Assembly (NCBI GenBank): GCA_900319925.1
Contig: ONQE01000003.1
Coordinates: 1-47,759, forward strand
From: an uncultured Bacteroidales bacterium
Lineage (GTDB): Bacteria > Bacteroidota > Bacteroidia > Bacteroidales > WCHB1-69
Reading direction: 5' to 3'
Length of the DNA stretch: 47,759 nt
Below the pieces are notes generated by a model. It searched no databases and was not told the DNA's origin. It was given only the letters and a program-made list of their open reading frames with translations. The position numbers and the translations under genes were made by a program. Of this stretch, positions 25,635-34,915 are shown one piece after another; position 1 is the first letter of the stretch, and every line of letters starts with the position of its first letter.

Positions 25635-28600
25635 ATGAAAATAACCGCCCCATTATCCCAAACCCAATATGGCATCTACGCGGAATGCGTAAGTCACGAG
25701 AGCGAACCCTACTACAACCTGCCCTTCTTATATGTTCTTGACGGCAGCCTCGACGCCGAGCGTCTCTGTCGCGCCATCGAGACCGCATTCAAGACCCACC
25801 CCACGCTTTTCACGCGAATCGAGGTGAGCGGCGAAGGCGACCCGTTTCAGTCCATCGACATGGAAAAGGAGGAGTTCAGCCTTTCCGTCGAGCAGGTTAA
25901 GGACATCGAAGAGGAGAAACGGAATTTTGTGCAGCCGTACGAGCTCGTCGGTGGAAGGCTTTTCCATACGCGGCTGATGCGCGATGCGGACCATATCTAT
26001 TGGTTTTTCAGCACACACCACATTATCTTCGACGGTACCTCGCTGAAGTTGATTATGCATGATGTGGAAAAAGCATACAACGGCGAAACGCTCGCACCCG
26101 AGGAGCTGACCTTGGCGGAGGTGGCACTCGCCGAGGCCGAGCTGCGGAAGACTGCCGCTTTCGAGGATGGGAAACGTTGGTATGCACAGAACTTCGACTG
26201 TGGCGACACATACACCCAGCTTATGCCTGACTTGGAAATCACAGAACCTTCCGAAGGGAAAATGGAGCGTCGCCTTCGCACTGAAAAAGCCCGCGTCGAG
26301 GCTTACTGCAAGGCCAACGGCATCTTCAAGAGCACGCTGTTCACCGCTGTATATTCTTTCCTCTTAGCGAAATACAGCAATGAGCAGGAGGCCCTGTTCG
26401 AAACGATCTACGACGGTCGCTCCGACAAGCGCTTGCTCCATTCCGTGGGCATGACCGTGAAGACCTTCCCTTACTATGCGAAGTTCGATGACGAAACCAC
26501 AGTGCTGGATTTCCTGAAAGCTGGACAGGAGCTGATCGGCAGCTGCCGCCAATATGAGGCGTATGCCTATAGCGATGCCGTCCACGACCTCCAACTGCAG
26601 TGCCCTTCCTCTTTCGCCTGGCATGGAACATTGTTTGCGGATGAGATGTTGATGGGAAAACCGATGCAGATGGTGCGCCTGAATGATGATACACGTGGCA
26701 ACTCTCTGTATATGAAGGCTTTCATCCGTAACGACCAGTATTTCTTGGAGGCGGAATATAATGCCAACGAGTACTCTGAAACGTTGATGGCCCAGTTTAT
26801 GGAAAGTTACGAAGCCGTCTTGGAAGGCTTCCTGACCCAGACGTACCTGCGCGACGTTGACATCACCACTAACGAACAGAAGGCCATGCTTGACGCCTTC
26901 AACCAGACCGACGTGCCTTACGACGAGAGCCAGACCATCGTCACCCTCTTCCGCAAGCAGGCGGCGGCCGTGCCCGACAAGGTGGCCGTGGTCTTTCAAG
27001 GCAGGGAATATACCTACAAGCAAGTGGACGAGTTGAGTGACTGTATCGCTTATTACTTGACCTCTAAAGGATTAGGGGCGGAAGATGTGGTCTCGGTCCT
27101 GATTCCGCGTTGCGAATGGATGGCCATTGCCTCTATCGGTGTGCTGAAGGCCGGTTGCGCCTACCAACCGCTGGATCCCAGCTATCCCAAGGAACGTCTC
27201 GAATTTATGATGAAGGATTCGGCCGCCAAATTGTTGATTGCGGACAAGGAGCTGCTTTCTTTGGTGGACTTCTATCAGGGCGAGACGCTGTTCACGGGTG
27301 ACATCACCCCGGGGTTCGCGGCACCCGTCGAGTTGGTTGAGCCGAATCCCCATAGTCTGATGACCATGATTTACACTTCCGGTACCACGGGCGTGCCCAA
27401 AGGGTGCCAGGTGGAGCACCGCAACGTGGTGGCTTTCTGTCACATGCATCAGGCTTGTCACCACATCACCTCGCAGAGCAAAATCGCCGCATACGCCAGC
27501 TACGGCTTCGACGCCTCGATAGAGGAGATCTATGGCCCGCTCACCATCGGTGCCCAACTCTATATCATCCCGGAGGAAATCCGTCTTGACCTGATGGCCT
27601 TGAATGACTATTTCGAGCAGAACGGCATCACCCACGCCTTCATGACCACGCAGGTGGCCTTCCAGTTTGCCTCCAACTTCGAATGCAAGTCGCTGGAGCG
27701 GCTTCTCACGGGCGGTGAAAAGCTGCCGTCGATGGTGCCGCCTGAGAACTATATCGTGGGCAACGGCTATGGCCCGTCCGAGTCCATCTGTTACGTGACC
27801 AACTACGATGTGACCGACCGTCGCAAGAACATCCCCATCGGCAAGGCGCAGCAGAATGTGAAATGCTACATCGTTGACAAACAGGGACATCGGCTTCCCA
27901 TCGGGGCTCCCGGCGAACTCTGGGTGACGGGTCCGCAGGTGACGCGCGGATACCTCAACCGCCCGGAAAAGACCGCTGAGGTCTATCTGCCCAACCCATT
28001 TGACCACGAGGGGAAATACGACCGGGTCTATCGCTCCGGCGACATTGTGCGCTACCTGCCGTCAGGCGACGTCGAGTTTGTGGGGCGCAAGGACGGCCAG
28101 GTGAAAATCCGTGGCTTCCGTGTCGAGCTCAAGGAGGTGGAGAGCATCGTCCGCGAGTTCCCCGGCATCAAAGACGCCACCGTGCAGGCTTTCGAAGAGG
28201 AAGGCGGCGGCAAGTTCATCGCCGCGTATGTCGTGGCGGATGAGCCGGTTGACATCGAGGCGCTGAACAACTTCATCATGGACGAGAAACCGCCCTATAT
28301 GGTGCCGGCCGTCACGATGCAGATTGAGGCGATCCCGCTCAACCAGAACCAGAAGGTCAACAAGAAAGCCCTCCCGAAACCCGAGAAAAAAGCGGAAACC
28401 GTGGAGGAAAGCCATGTGCCGATGAACATCCTCGAGGAGGAACTGCACGAGATCGTGGCCAGCATCGTCGGCACGAAAGATTTCGGTGTCACAACCATCC
28501 TCGGATACGTCGGTCTCACCTCCATCTCTGCTATCAAACTGGCCGTGCAGCTCAACAAAAAGTACGGCGTCACGGTGGATTCCAAAGAATTGGTCAAGAA

Positions 28601-31600
28601 GGGCAACATCCAATATATCGAGAATGAGATTCTCAACCTTCTGCTGAATGCTCCGGTGCAGCCACGCCAAGAATCGGACGAACACAGTGTGGAGTCCACG
28701 AATGTTCCGCTTTCGTACGCGCAGATGGGCGTTTATGTGGACTGCATGAAACAGCCGACCTCCACCATCTACAACATCCCATCGTTGATAGGTTTCCCGA
28801 AAGATACCGATACCGCACTGTTGGCGAAGTCCGTCGAGACCATCGTCAAGGCGCATCCGCAGTTCCACGTGCATTTCGGCAGCGAAGGCAGCGACATCGT
28901 GCAAATCGTGGATACCAACCAGCCTGTGGTCATCACACAGAGCAAGTTAAGCGAAGAGGAGCTGGAGAAATACAAAGTGGAGTTCGTCAAGCCGTTCAAC
29001 CTGAAGAAAGGGCCCTTGTACCGTATGGAAATCGTCACGACGGAACAGCGGGTTTACCTTCTGGCCGATGTCCATCACTTGATTTTCGATGGAAGTTCGT
29101 TTGACTTGTTTGTCAACCAGTTGTGTGAGTTGATGAACGGTCACGAGATTGAAGCCGAAGCCATCAGTTATGCCGCTTTTGTCGCCGACGAGAAGGCGGC
29201 CGAGGAGAGTCCGAAACATGCCGAAGCCCAAGCCTTCTTCCAGGAACGCTTGGGGAAGGTGGAAGGCGTCACCGAGGTGCCCTCCGACTTGACCAATCCT
29301 GTCGAACAAGGTTTTACCCGTTGTGCATCCAGCAAACTGGATTTCAAGGCGATGGAGACTTTCTGCAAGCAGCACAACCTCTCGCCCGCGCACCTCACCT
29401 TGGCAGCGGTGTTCTATTCGCTCGCGCGCTTCACCAACAACGAGCAGATTTGCATCACGACCATCAGCAACGGCCGTTCCGATCTGCGCATCCGCAACAC
29501 GGTGGGCATGTTCGTCAACACGTTGGCCCTGAGCGCCCAGATTGGTGAGCAGAGCGTGATGGAGTTCCTGAACGAGACCAGCGCGAACTTTGACGAGACG
29601 CTTCGGCACGAGAACTATCCGTTCGCGCAAATCGCCGCGGATTACGATTTGTCGGTCGAGATTATGTTCGCCTATCAGATGGGTGTTATCGACAGCTATA
29701 TCGTCAATGGACAGAAACTGGAGATTGAGCCCCTCGAATTGGACGTGCCGAAGTTCCGCATCGCGTTCTACATCCAGGAGAGCGACGGTGTGCCGAGCGT
29801 CTGCATCGAATACGACAACGGCCGTTACAGCGAGAGCTTGATGCAGCGGCTCGCACAGTCGGTCAGCAACGCGGTCAACGCCTTCATCCGTCAGCCCGAA
29901 AAAGCATTGCTGCAGGTTTCCCTGTTAGATGCCGAACAAACCGCTGTCCTCGACAGCTTCAACCAGACGGAAGTGCCGTACGACAACACGCAGAACATCG
30001 TTTCGCTGTTCCGCCGTCAGGTAGAGCAAACGCCTGACAACATGGCGGTTGTCTATCACGACCACCAATACACCTACCGCGAGGTGGATGCCATCTCGGA
30101 GCGCATCGCCGCCTACATCGCCTCGCAAGGTCTTGGAAAAGAGGATGTCGTGTCGGTGCTCATCCCGCGTTGCGAGTGGATGGTCATCGCCTCGCTCGGC
30201 GTGCTGAAAGCCGGTTGCGCCTACCAACCGCTCGACCCGAGTTATCCCGCCGAGCGTCTCAACTTCATGATGAAAGACGCCAACGCCAAGATGCTGATTG
30301 CCGATGAGGATCTGAGGCCTGTGGTGGATGAATACCAGGGTACAGTTCTGCTGACCAAAGATGTCGAAAAGCTTCCCGATGCCAAGCCGCTATCCGTTGA
30401 CATCCAGCCTTCTACGTTGTTCATCCTGCTTTATACCTCCGGTTCTACAGGCACGCCGAAGGGTTGCCAGCTCGAACACGGTAACCTCGTGGCCTTCAGC
30501 CATTGGTACCAGCGGTATTACGGTCTCACCGCCAACGACCGCGTGGCCGCCTACGCCAGCTACGGCTTCGACGCCTGCATGATGGACATGTACCCGGCCT
30601 TGACCTGCGGTGCCTGCGTTCATATCATCGGCGACGACATCCGCTTGAACCTGCCCGACCTGAACGACTACTTCAACACGCAGGGTATCACCCACTCCTT
30701 CATCACCACGCAGTTAGGCTACCAGTTTGCCACCAATGTGGAGAACCATTCCCTGCGCTGCTTCGCCGTCGGTGGAGAGAAACTCGCGGCCTTGGATCCA
30801 CCGACGAACTACAAGATGTTCAACGGCTACGGTCCCACGGAGTGTACCATCTTCACCACCAACTACTGGGTGAAGGATTACGAGTTGGACATCCCGATCG
30901 GCAAGCCGTTGGACAACCTGAAACTCTATATCGTGGACAAGCAGTTCAACAGACTGCCCATCGGGGCGGCCGGCGAGTTGTGGGTGAGCGGTCCCCAGGT
31001 GAGCCGCGGCTACCTCAACCGTCCCGAGAAGACCGCCGAAACCTACATCCGGAATCCGTTCAGCCAGGCCTCTGGTTATGAACGTATTTACCGTACCGGC
31101 GACATCGTCCGCTACCTCCCCGACGGCAACGTCCAGTTCGTGGGGCGCAAAGACGGTCAGGTGAAGATTCGCGGTTTCCGTATCGAGATGAAAGAGGTGG
31201 AAGCCGTCATCCGCCAGTACCCCGGCATCAAGGATGTCACCGTGCAAGCCTTTGATTATGAGAACGGTGGCAAGTATATCGCCGCCTATATCGTCAGCGA
31301 CAGCAAGGTCAATGTCAAGGAGCTCAACGCCTTCATCGGCCGGCAGAAGCCGCCCTATATGATTCCGGCGGCCACCATGCAGATCGACGCCATCCCGCTG
31401 AACCAAAACCAGAAGGTGAACCGCAAGGCCCTGCCGGCGCCGGTCATGCAAGCCTCCGACCGGGAGTATGTGGCACCGGCCAACGAGATGGAACGCCAGT
31501 TCTGCAGAATCTTCGGCGAAATCTTGGCTATGGACAAAATCAGCGCCACCGACAATTTCTTCGACTTGGGCGGCACCTCGCTTATGGTCACCCGTGTCAT

Positions 31601-32903
31601 CCTCGAAGCCGACAAGGCTGGGTATCACGTGGCCTACGGCGATGTCTTTGCCAACAACACCCCGCGGAAACTCGCCGCGCTCCTCACCGGCGCAACAGCC
31701 ATCAGCACGGATGAGGAAGATGTCTCCAACTTCGACTACACCGCCATCAACAACCTGCTGGACAACAACACGCTGGACAACTTCCGGAATGGCGAGCGCC
31801 AGTCGTTGGGCGATGTGTTGCTCACCGGCGCCACGGGTTACCTCGGCATCCACGTGTTGCAGGAGCTGATTGCCTCCGACGTGCCGAACATCTACTGCTT
31901 AGTGCGCGACAAGGACATGGATGCCGCCGAACACCGTCTCAAGACGCTGCTGTTCTACTACTTCGAGAACACTTACGACGAGCTCTTCGGCAATCGTCTG
32001 AGAATCGTGCTCGGCGACGTCACCAACGACCTCGTCGAACTTGTCGAAGCGAAAATCGACACGGTCTTCAACTGCGCGGCGGTGGTGAAGCACTTCAGCA
32101 AAGGCACGGAGATCGAAGATGTGAACATCGGCGGTGCACAGCGCTGCGTCGATTTCTGCCTCAAGACCGGAGCCCGGTTGGTGCACATCTCCACGTACAG
32201 CACCGGCGGCGTCAACGTCAACAACAGCGTCTCTCCCGACCATGTCTTTAGTGAGCAGCGGCTCTACGACGGACAGTATCTCGGCAACCAGTACGTACAC
32301 TCCAAATTCATGGCGGAGCGGGTCGTCCTGCAGGCCATTGCGGAGAACGGACTGTCGGCCAAGGTCATCCGTGTCGGTAATCTGGCGGCGCGTGCCAAAG
32401 ACGGTGAATTCCAGATCAACTTCTCCACGAACGCCTTTATGGGCCGTATCAAGGTCTATAATATGCTGGGCTGCTGTCCTTACTCCATCTACGAAAATAG
32501 GGTGGAGTTCTCGCCCATCGATGAGGTCGCGCAGGCAATCATCCTGCTCAGCACCACGCCCAAGGAATGCTGCGTGTTCCACACCTACAACAACCACGCG
32601 CTCTTCCTCGGCGATGTGCTCGGCGGTCTCAACAACCTCGGCACGGACATCCGTCTCGTTGAGGACGAGGAGTATGACGCGGCGATGGAAAGTGCGGGCA
32701 ACGATCCGCAGAAGGCCAAAACGCTTTCCAGCCTGCTCGCCTACAAGGATGTGGCCCACGGCATGAAAGCTTCCAGCATCCCGGTGGTCAATGCATACAC
32801 CACGCAGGTCCTCTACCGTATGGGCTTCAAATGGTCGCCCACAACTTGGGACTATGTGGACCAGATGTTGGGTGCCATCAGCGGACTCGGATTCTTTGAT
32901 TAG
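25635..32903 (+). CDS. Two-module nonribosomal peptide synthetase, C-A-T-C-A-T-R, with reductive release
   Basis: 2422 residues from ATG 25635 (a TTG two codons earlier is less likely). Domains: C1 about 3-425 (HHIIFDG at 128-134); A1 about 430-905 (YTSGTTGVPKG from 580, Asp626 of the binding pocket in FDASIEE); T1 about 925-1000 (Ser963 in GLTSIS); C2 about 1025-1440 (HHLIFDG, 1147-1153); A2 about 1450-1925 (YTSGSTGTPKG from 1600, Asp1646 in FDACMMD); T2 about 1940-2015 (Ser1982 in DLGGTSL); and a thioester reductase about 2055-2422 (GATGYLG from 2065, YVHSK with Lys2224). Both adenylation domains keep the pocket Asp, so alpha-amino acids are expected. The terminal SDR-type reductase should release an aldehyde (or alcohol) with NAD(P)H. 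The first module begins with an intact condensation domain, suggesting an acyl cap on residue one. No epimerase, methyltransferase or thioesterase is present. Confidence 0.95.
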   Translation: MKITAPLSQTQYGIYAECVSHESEPYYNLPFLYVLDGSLDAERLCRAIETAFKTHPTLFTRIEVSGEGDPFQSIDMEKEEFSLSVEQVKDIEEEKRNFVQPYELVGGRLFHTRLMRDADHIYWFFSTHHIIFDGTSLKLIMHDVEKAYNGETLAPEELTLAEVALAEAELRKTAAFEDGKRWYAQNFDCGDTYTQLMPDLEITEPSEGKMERRLRTEKARVEAYCKANGIFKSTLFTAVYSFLLAKYSNEQEALFETIYDGRSDKRLLHSVGMTVKTFPYYAKFDDETTVLDFLKAGQELIGSCRQYEAYAYSDAVHDLQLQCPSSFAWHGTLFADEMLMGKPMQMVRLNDDTRGNSLYMKAFIRNDQYFLEAEYNANEYSETLMAQFMESYEAVLEGFLTQTYLRDVDITTNEQKAMLDAFNQTDVPYDESQTIVTLFRKQAAAVPDKVAVVFQGREYTYKQVDELSDCIAYYLTSKGLGAEDVVSVLIPRCEWMAIASIGVLKAGCAYQPLDPSYPKERLEFMMKDSAAKLLIADKELLSLVDFYQGETLFTGDITPGFAAPVELVEPNPHSLMTMIYTSGTTGVPKGCQVEHRNVVAFCHMHQACHHITSQSKIAAYASYGFDASIEEIYGPLTIGAQLYIIPEEIRLDLMALNDYFEQNGITHAFMTTQVAFQFASNFECKSLERLLTGGEKLPSMVPPENYIVGNGYGPSESICYVTNYDVTDRRKNIPIGKAQQNVKCYIVDKQGHRLPIGAPGELWVTGPQVTRGYLNRPEKTAEVYLPNPFDHEGKYDRVYRSGDIVRYLPSGDVEFVGRKDGQVKIRGFRVELKEVESIVREFPGIKDATVQAFEEEGGGKFIAAYVVADEPVDIEALNNFIMDEKPPYMVPAVTMQIEAIPLNQNQKVNKKALPKPEKKAETVEESHVPMNILEEELHEIVASIVGTKDFGVTTILGYVGLTSISAIKLAVQLNKKYGVTVDSKELVKKGNIQYIENEILNLLLNAPVQPRQESDEHSVESTNVPLSYAQMGVYVDCMKQPTSTIYNIPSLIGFPKDTDTALLAKSVETIVKAHPQFHVHFGSEGSDIVQIVDTNQPVVITQSKLSEEELEKYKVEFVKPFNLKKGPLYRMEIVTTEQRVYLLADVHHLIFDGSSFDLFVNQLCELMNGHEIEAEAISYAAFVADEKAAEESPKHAEAQAFFQERLGKVEGVTEVPSDLTNPVEQGFTRCASSKLDFKAMETFCKQHNLSPAHLTLAAVFYSLARFTNNEQICITTISNGRSDLRIRNTVGMFVNTLALSAQIGEQSVMEFLNETSANFDETLRHENYPFAQIAADYDLSVEIMFAYQMGVIDSYIVNGQKLEIEPLELDVPKFRIAFYIQESDGVPSVCIEYDNGRYSESLMQRLAQSVSNAVNAFIRQPEKALLQVSLLDAEQTAVLDSFNQTEVPYDNTQNIVSLFRRQVEQTPDNMAVVYHDHQYTYREVDAISERIAAYIASQGLGKEDVVSVLIPRCEWMVIASLGVLKAGCAYQPLDPSYPAERLNFMMKDANAKMLIADEDLRPVVDEYQGTVLLTKDVEKLPDAKPLSVDIQPSTLFILLYTSGSTGTPKGCQLEHGNLVAFSHWYQRYYGLTANDRVAAYASYGFDACMMDMYPALTCGACVHIIGDDIRLNLPDLNDYFNTQGITHSFITTQLGYQFATNVENHSLRCFAVGGEKLAALDPPTNYKMFNGYGPTECTIFTTNYWVKDYELDIPIGKPLDNLKLYIVDKQFNRLPIGAAGELWVSGPQVSRGYLNRPEKTAETYIRNPFSQASGYERIYRTGDIVRYLPDGNVQFVGRKDGQVKIRGFRIEMKEVEAVIRQYPGIKDVTVQAFDYENGGKYIAAYIVSDSKVNVKELNAFIGRQKPPYMIPAATMQIDAIPLNQNQKVNRKALPAPVMQASDREYVAPANEMERQFCRIFGEILAMDKISATDNFFDLGGTSLMVTRVILEADKAGYHVAYGDVFANNTPRKLAALLTGATAISTDEEDVSNFDYTAINNLLDNNTLDNFRNGERQSLGDVLLTGATGYLGIHVLQELIASDVPNIYCLVRDKDMDAAEHRLKTLLFYYFENTYDELFGNRLRIVLGDVTNDLVELVEAKIDTVFNCAAVVKHFSKGTEIEDVNIGGAQRCVDFCLKTGARLVHISTYSTGGVNVNNSVSPDHVFSEQRLYDGQYLGNQYVHSKFMAERVVLQAIAENGLSAKVIRVGNLAARAKDGEFQINFSTNAFMGRIKVYNMLGCCPYSIYENRVEFSPIDEVAQAIILLSTTPKECCVFHTYNNHALFLGDVLGGLNNLGTDIRLVEDEEYDAAMESAGNDPQKAKTLSSLLAYKDVAHGMKASSIPVVNAYTTQVLYRMGFKWSPTTWDYVDQMLGAISGLGFFD

Positions 32904-32922
32904 AAAGCGATAATCTTCGAAG

Positions 32923-32958
32923 AAATAAGCCTGACCAATGCCGTCGGGCTTATTTTTT
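32923..32958. terminator. Bidirectional terminator between NRPS and menG
   Basis: Stem AAATAAGCCTGAC (32923-32935) pairs with GTCGGGCTTATTT (32943-32955), with one G-T pair and loop CAATGCC, and is followed by further T. The menG stop codon (32950-32952) lies inside its right arm. It begins 19 nt after the NRPS stop and isolates the NRPS operon. Confidence 0.88.
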
Positions 32959-33636
32959 GCCCGTGTACATCGTGCAGACGCCGAATGTGAAGCGGCGGAC
33001 GCCCACCTGTTGGTACCCTATGCGCTCGAGCATCGGGACGATACGGTCGGCTTTGGGGAACTGCAGTATCGATTTCGGCAGGTAGGTGTATGCCTCTCGG
33101 TCGCCGGAAATCCATCCGCCGATAAAGGGCAGAAAATGGAGGGCGTAGAGTTTGTAACACCACAGCAGGAACGGGTTGTCGGGGTAGGAGAGTTCCAGGA
33201 TGACCATCTTGCCTCCCGGGCGCAGCACGCGGTGCATTTCCGCCAGACCCTGCTCTAAATGTTCAAAATTGCGTATTCCGAAAGCCACGCTCAGGCGGTC
33301 GAAGTGGTCGTCGGGGAGCGGCAGGGCTTCGACGTCGCCTTGCTGCAGATGGACGTTGTCCGGCACCTTCGTCCGGCCCACCTCTAGCATCTTCTCGGAC
33401 AGGTCGATGCCGATAATCTTGCTTTCGGGGTGCACCTTTTTGGCGATGGCGATGGCGAAATCACCCGTCCCGGCGGCCACGTCCAGAATCCGCAGGGGTT
33501 CTCGGCTGTCCGCTATGGCTTGCACCGCTTTCCTCCGCCACCTTCGGTCGATGGAGAAGGACATGATGTGGTTCATCCTGTCATAGTCGGGGGCTATGGC
33601 GTCGAACATCTTCTCTATTTGGGTCTTGGTCGGCAT
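32950..33636 (-). CDS. menG: Demethylmenaquinone methyltransferase (UbiE/MenG)
   Basis: 228 residues. It C-methylates demethylmenaquinone with S-adenosylmethionine, the last step of menaquinone synthesis. Motifs seen: MFDAIAPDYDRMNHIMSF near the N-terminus, the SAM-binding LDVAAGTGDFAIAIA, GIDLSEKMLEVG, and FGIRNFEHLEQGL, all diagnostic for the UbiE family. It starts 1 nt after the menA stop, so the two are translated from one message. With ubiquinone absent from this phylum, the menaquinone role is the sensible one. The 3' end overlaps a bidirectional terminator. Confidence 0.95.
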   Translation of the reverse strand: MPTKTQIEKMFDAIAPDYDRMNHIMSFSIDRRWRRKAVQAIADSREPLRILDVAAGTGDFAIAIAKKVHPESKIIGIDLSEKMLEVGRTKVPDNVHLQQGDVEALPLPDDHFDRLSVAFGIRNFEHLEQGLAEMHRVLRPGGKMVILELSYPDNPFLLWCYKLYALHFLPFIGGWISGDREAYTYLPKSILQFPKADRIVPMLERIGYQQVGVRRFTFGVCTMYTGKK

Positions 33637-33637
33637 A

Positions 33638-34537
33638 TTAGATCAGGTATCCGGTTCCGGCGAGAATGGCAAAGACGAAAGTGCTGATGACCAGCAGGGG
33701 CAGTGCGGGGTCGAGGCTCTTGCCGTCGCGGCTCCACACGATGCGCAGGTGGAGTGCGTAGAGTGGGAGCGTGGCGCAGTAGAGGAGGTTCCATCCCGAG
33801 GTGAAGTCGGCCAGGGTGAACAGCAGCATGCACAGCCACGCGGTCACAATCAAAGCGGTCTGGTAGATCTTGGCCTTTCGGGAGCCGATTTTGAGGGGGA
33901 TGGTGATCCGGTGGTTCGCGTCGGACTCCATATCCCGGATGTTGTTGACGTTGAGTACTCCCACGCTGAAACATCCGATGGCGGCTGCCGGCAGCAGTAC
34001 CAGCAGGGTGTCGAAGGTGTGGGATATCACGAAATAGGCTCCCGCCACCGAGACGATGCCGAAGAAGATGAACACGGAGATGTCGCCGAGGCCGCGGTAT
34101 CCGTAGGGGTTCTTCCCGAGGGTGTAGTGCATGGCGGCCCAGATGGCGGCGGCGCCGAGCAGCAGGAGCAGAACCGGCTGCCAGCCTATCAGGGTGCCGA
34201 AGGACGACCAGACCATCGCGGTGCCGAACAGGCAGCACAGCCCCGCGAAGAGGGCGATGAGCCGCCGGAAATCCTTCGTGTCCAAAGCCCCCTGCGCCAG
34301 GCTGTATTGCGGGCCCTCCCTCTGCGAGCCGTCGGTTCCCCGCAGGAAGTCGCCCAACTCGTTCGACAGGTTGGAGAGTATCTGCAGGCAGACCGTCGTC
34401 AGCAAGAGCCATAGAATCGTCCAGCTCGTCGCATCGTGATGCCGCAGTGCCAGCATCAGCCCGAGCACCACCCCGGCGAGCGACAGGGGCAACGTGCGCA
34501 AACGCATCGAAAAAATCACCGCTTTGAATCTTTTCAT
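33638..34537 (-). CDS. menA: 1,4-dihydroxy-2-naphthoate polyprenyltransferase
   Basis: 299 residues, a UbiA-superfamily integral membrane enzyme with about eight or nine hydrophobic segments. It attaches the polyprenyl tail to 1,4-dihydroxy-2-naphthoate. The two Asp-rich prenyl-diphosphate motifs are NLSNELGDFLRGTD (about 55-68) and NNIRDMESDANH (about 200-211); REGPQ, also typical of MenA, follows the first. It starts close behind its own promoter and is followed by menG with a 1-nt gap. The pair supplies the two last steps of menaquinone synthesis for anaerobic respiration. Confidence 0.95.
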   Translation of the reverse strand: MKRFKAVIFSMRLRTLPLSLAGVVLGLMLALRHHDATSWTILWLLLTTVCLQILSNLSNELGDFLRGTDGSQREGPQYSLAQGALDTKDFRRLIALFAGLCCLFGTAMVWSSFGTLIGWQPVLLLLLGAAAIWAAMHYTLGKNPYGYRGLGDISVFIFFGIVSVAGAYFVISHTFDTLLVLLPAAAIGCFSVGVLNVNNIRDMESDANHRITIPLKIGSRKAKIYQTALIVTAWLCMLLFTLADFTSGWNLLYCATLPLYALHLRIVWSRDGKSLDPALPLLVISTFVFAILAGTGYLI

Positions 34538-34557
34538 ATCTCTCTGAAATTATGATG

Positions 34558-34586
34558 CAAAGGTACACAAATTTCTCATCCGACAA
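34558..34586 (-). promoter_or_regulatory. Promoter of menA-menG
   Basis: On the minus strand a perfect TACCTTTG lies at 34565-34558, with TTG (in TTTG) at 34586-34584, 18 nt upstream. This matches the Bacteroidota -7/-33 arrangement and leaves a leader of about 15 nt before the menA ATG at 34537. Confidence 0.75.
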
Positions 34587-34753
34587 ACAGTCATCATAGT
34601 GCGTGGATTTGCAAAAATAGTGGTTCTTTTTGCGAAGATGTTCAACTTTAGTAACAATGAATTATTCATAACTTTCCTTAAATGATTGATAACCAAATGT
34701 GTAAATGCTCTGAAAATTTTTTTTCTTCAAAATGACCATGTTTGAATATTTTA

Positions 34754-34761
34754 TATATTTG
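34754..34761 (+). promoter_or_regulatory. Probable promoter -7 element (TATATTTG) of the surface-protein/kinase operon
   Basis: A perfect TAnnTTTG followed by CC, in the AT-rich 34587-34915 intergenic region. It would start a transcript with a leader of about 150 nt before ATG 34916. The leader contains a small TCGG-TTTTT-CCGA hairpin (about 34843-34855). The rest of this gap holds nothing else recognised apart from a second weak TATTTTTG on the minus strand at 34612-34619. Confidence 0.55.
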
Positions 34762-34915
34762 CCTTTCCATTTCAGTTGTTTAAACGGTTCTATGGTACTT
34801 GGTGATAGTTGTATAATCGATTGTAAGAGTGTCTGTTGCATCGGTTTTTCCGACGGATTGCTTCGGCATGCTTCCATATTGCCTTCTGTTGATGTTCATC
34901 TGCACCCTATATATT

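Noticed and set aside
25635..32903. Carboxylic acid reductase or Lys2-type aminoadipate reductase
   Set aside because: Those enzymes have one A-T-R set. This protein has two A-T pairs and two condensation domains with intact HHxxxDG motifs.
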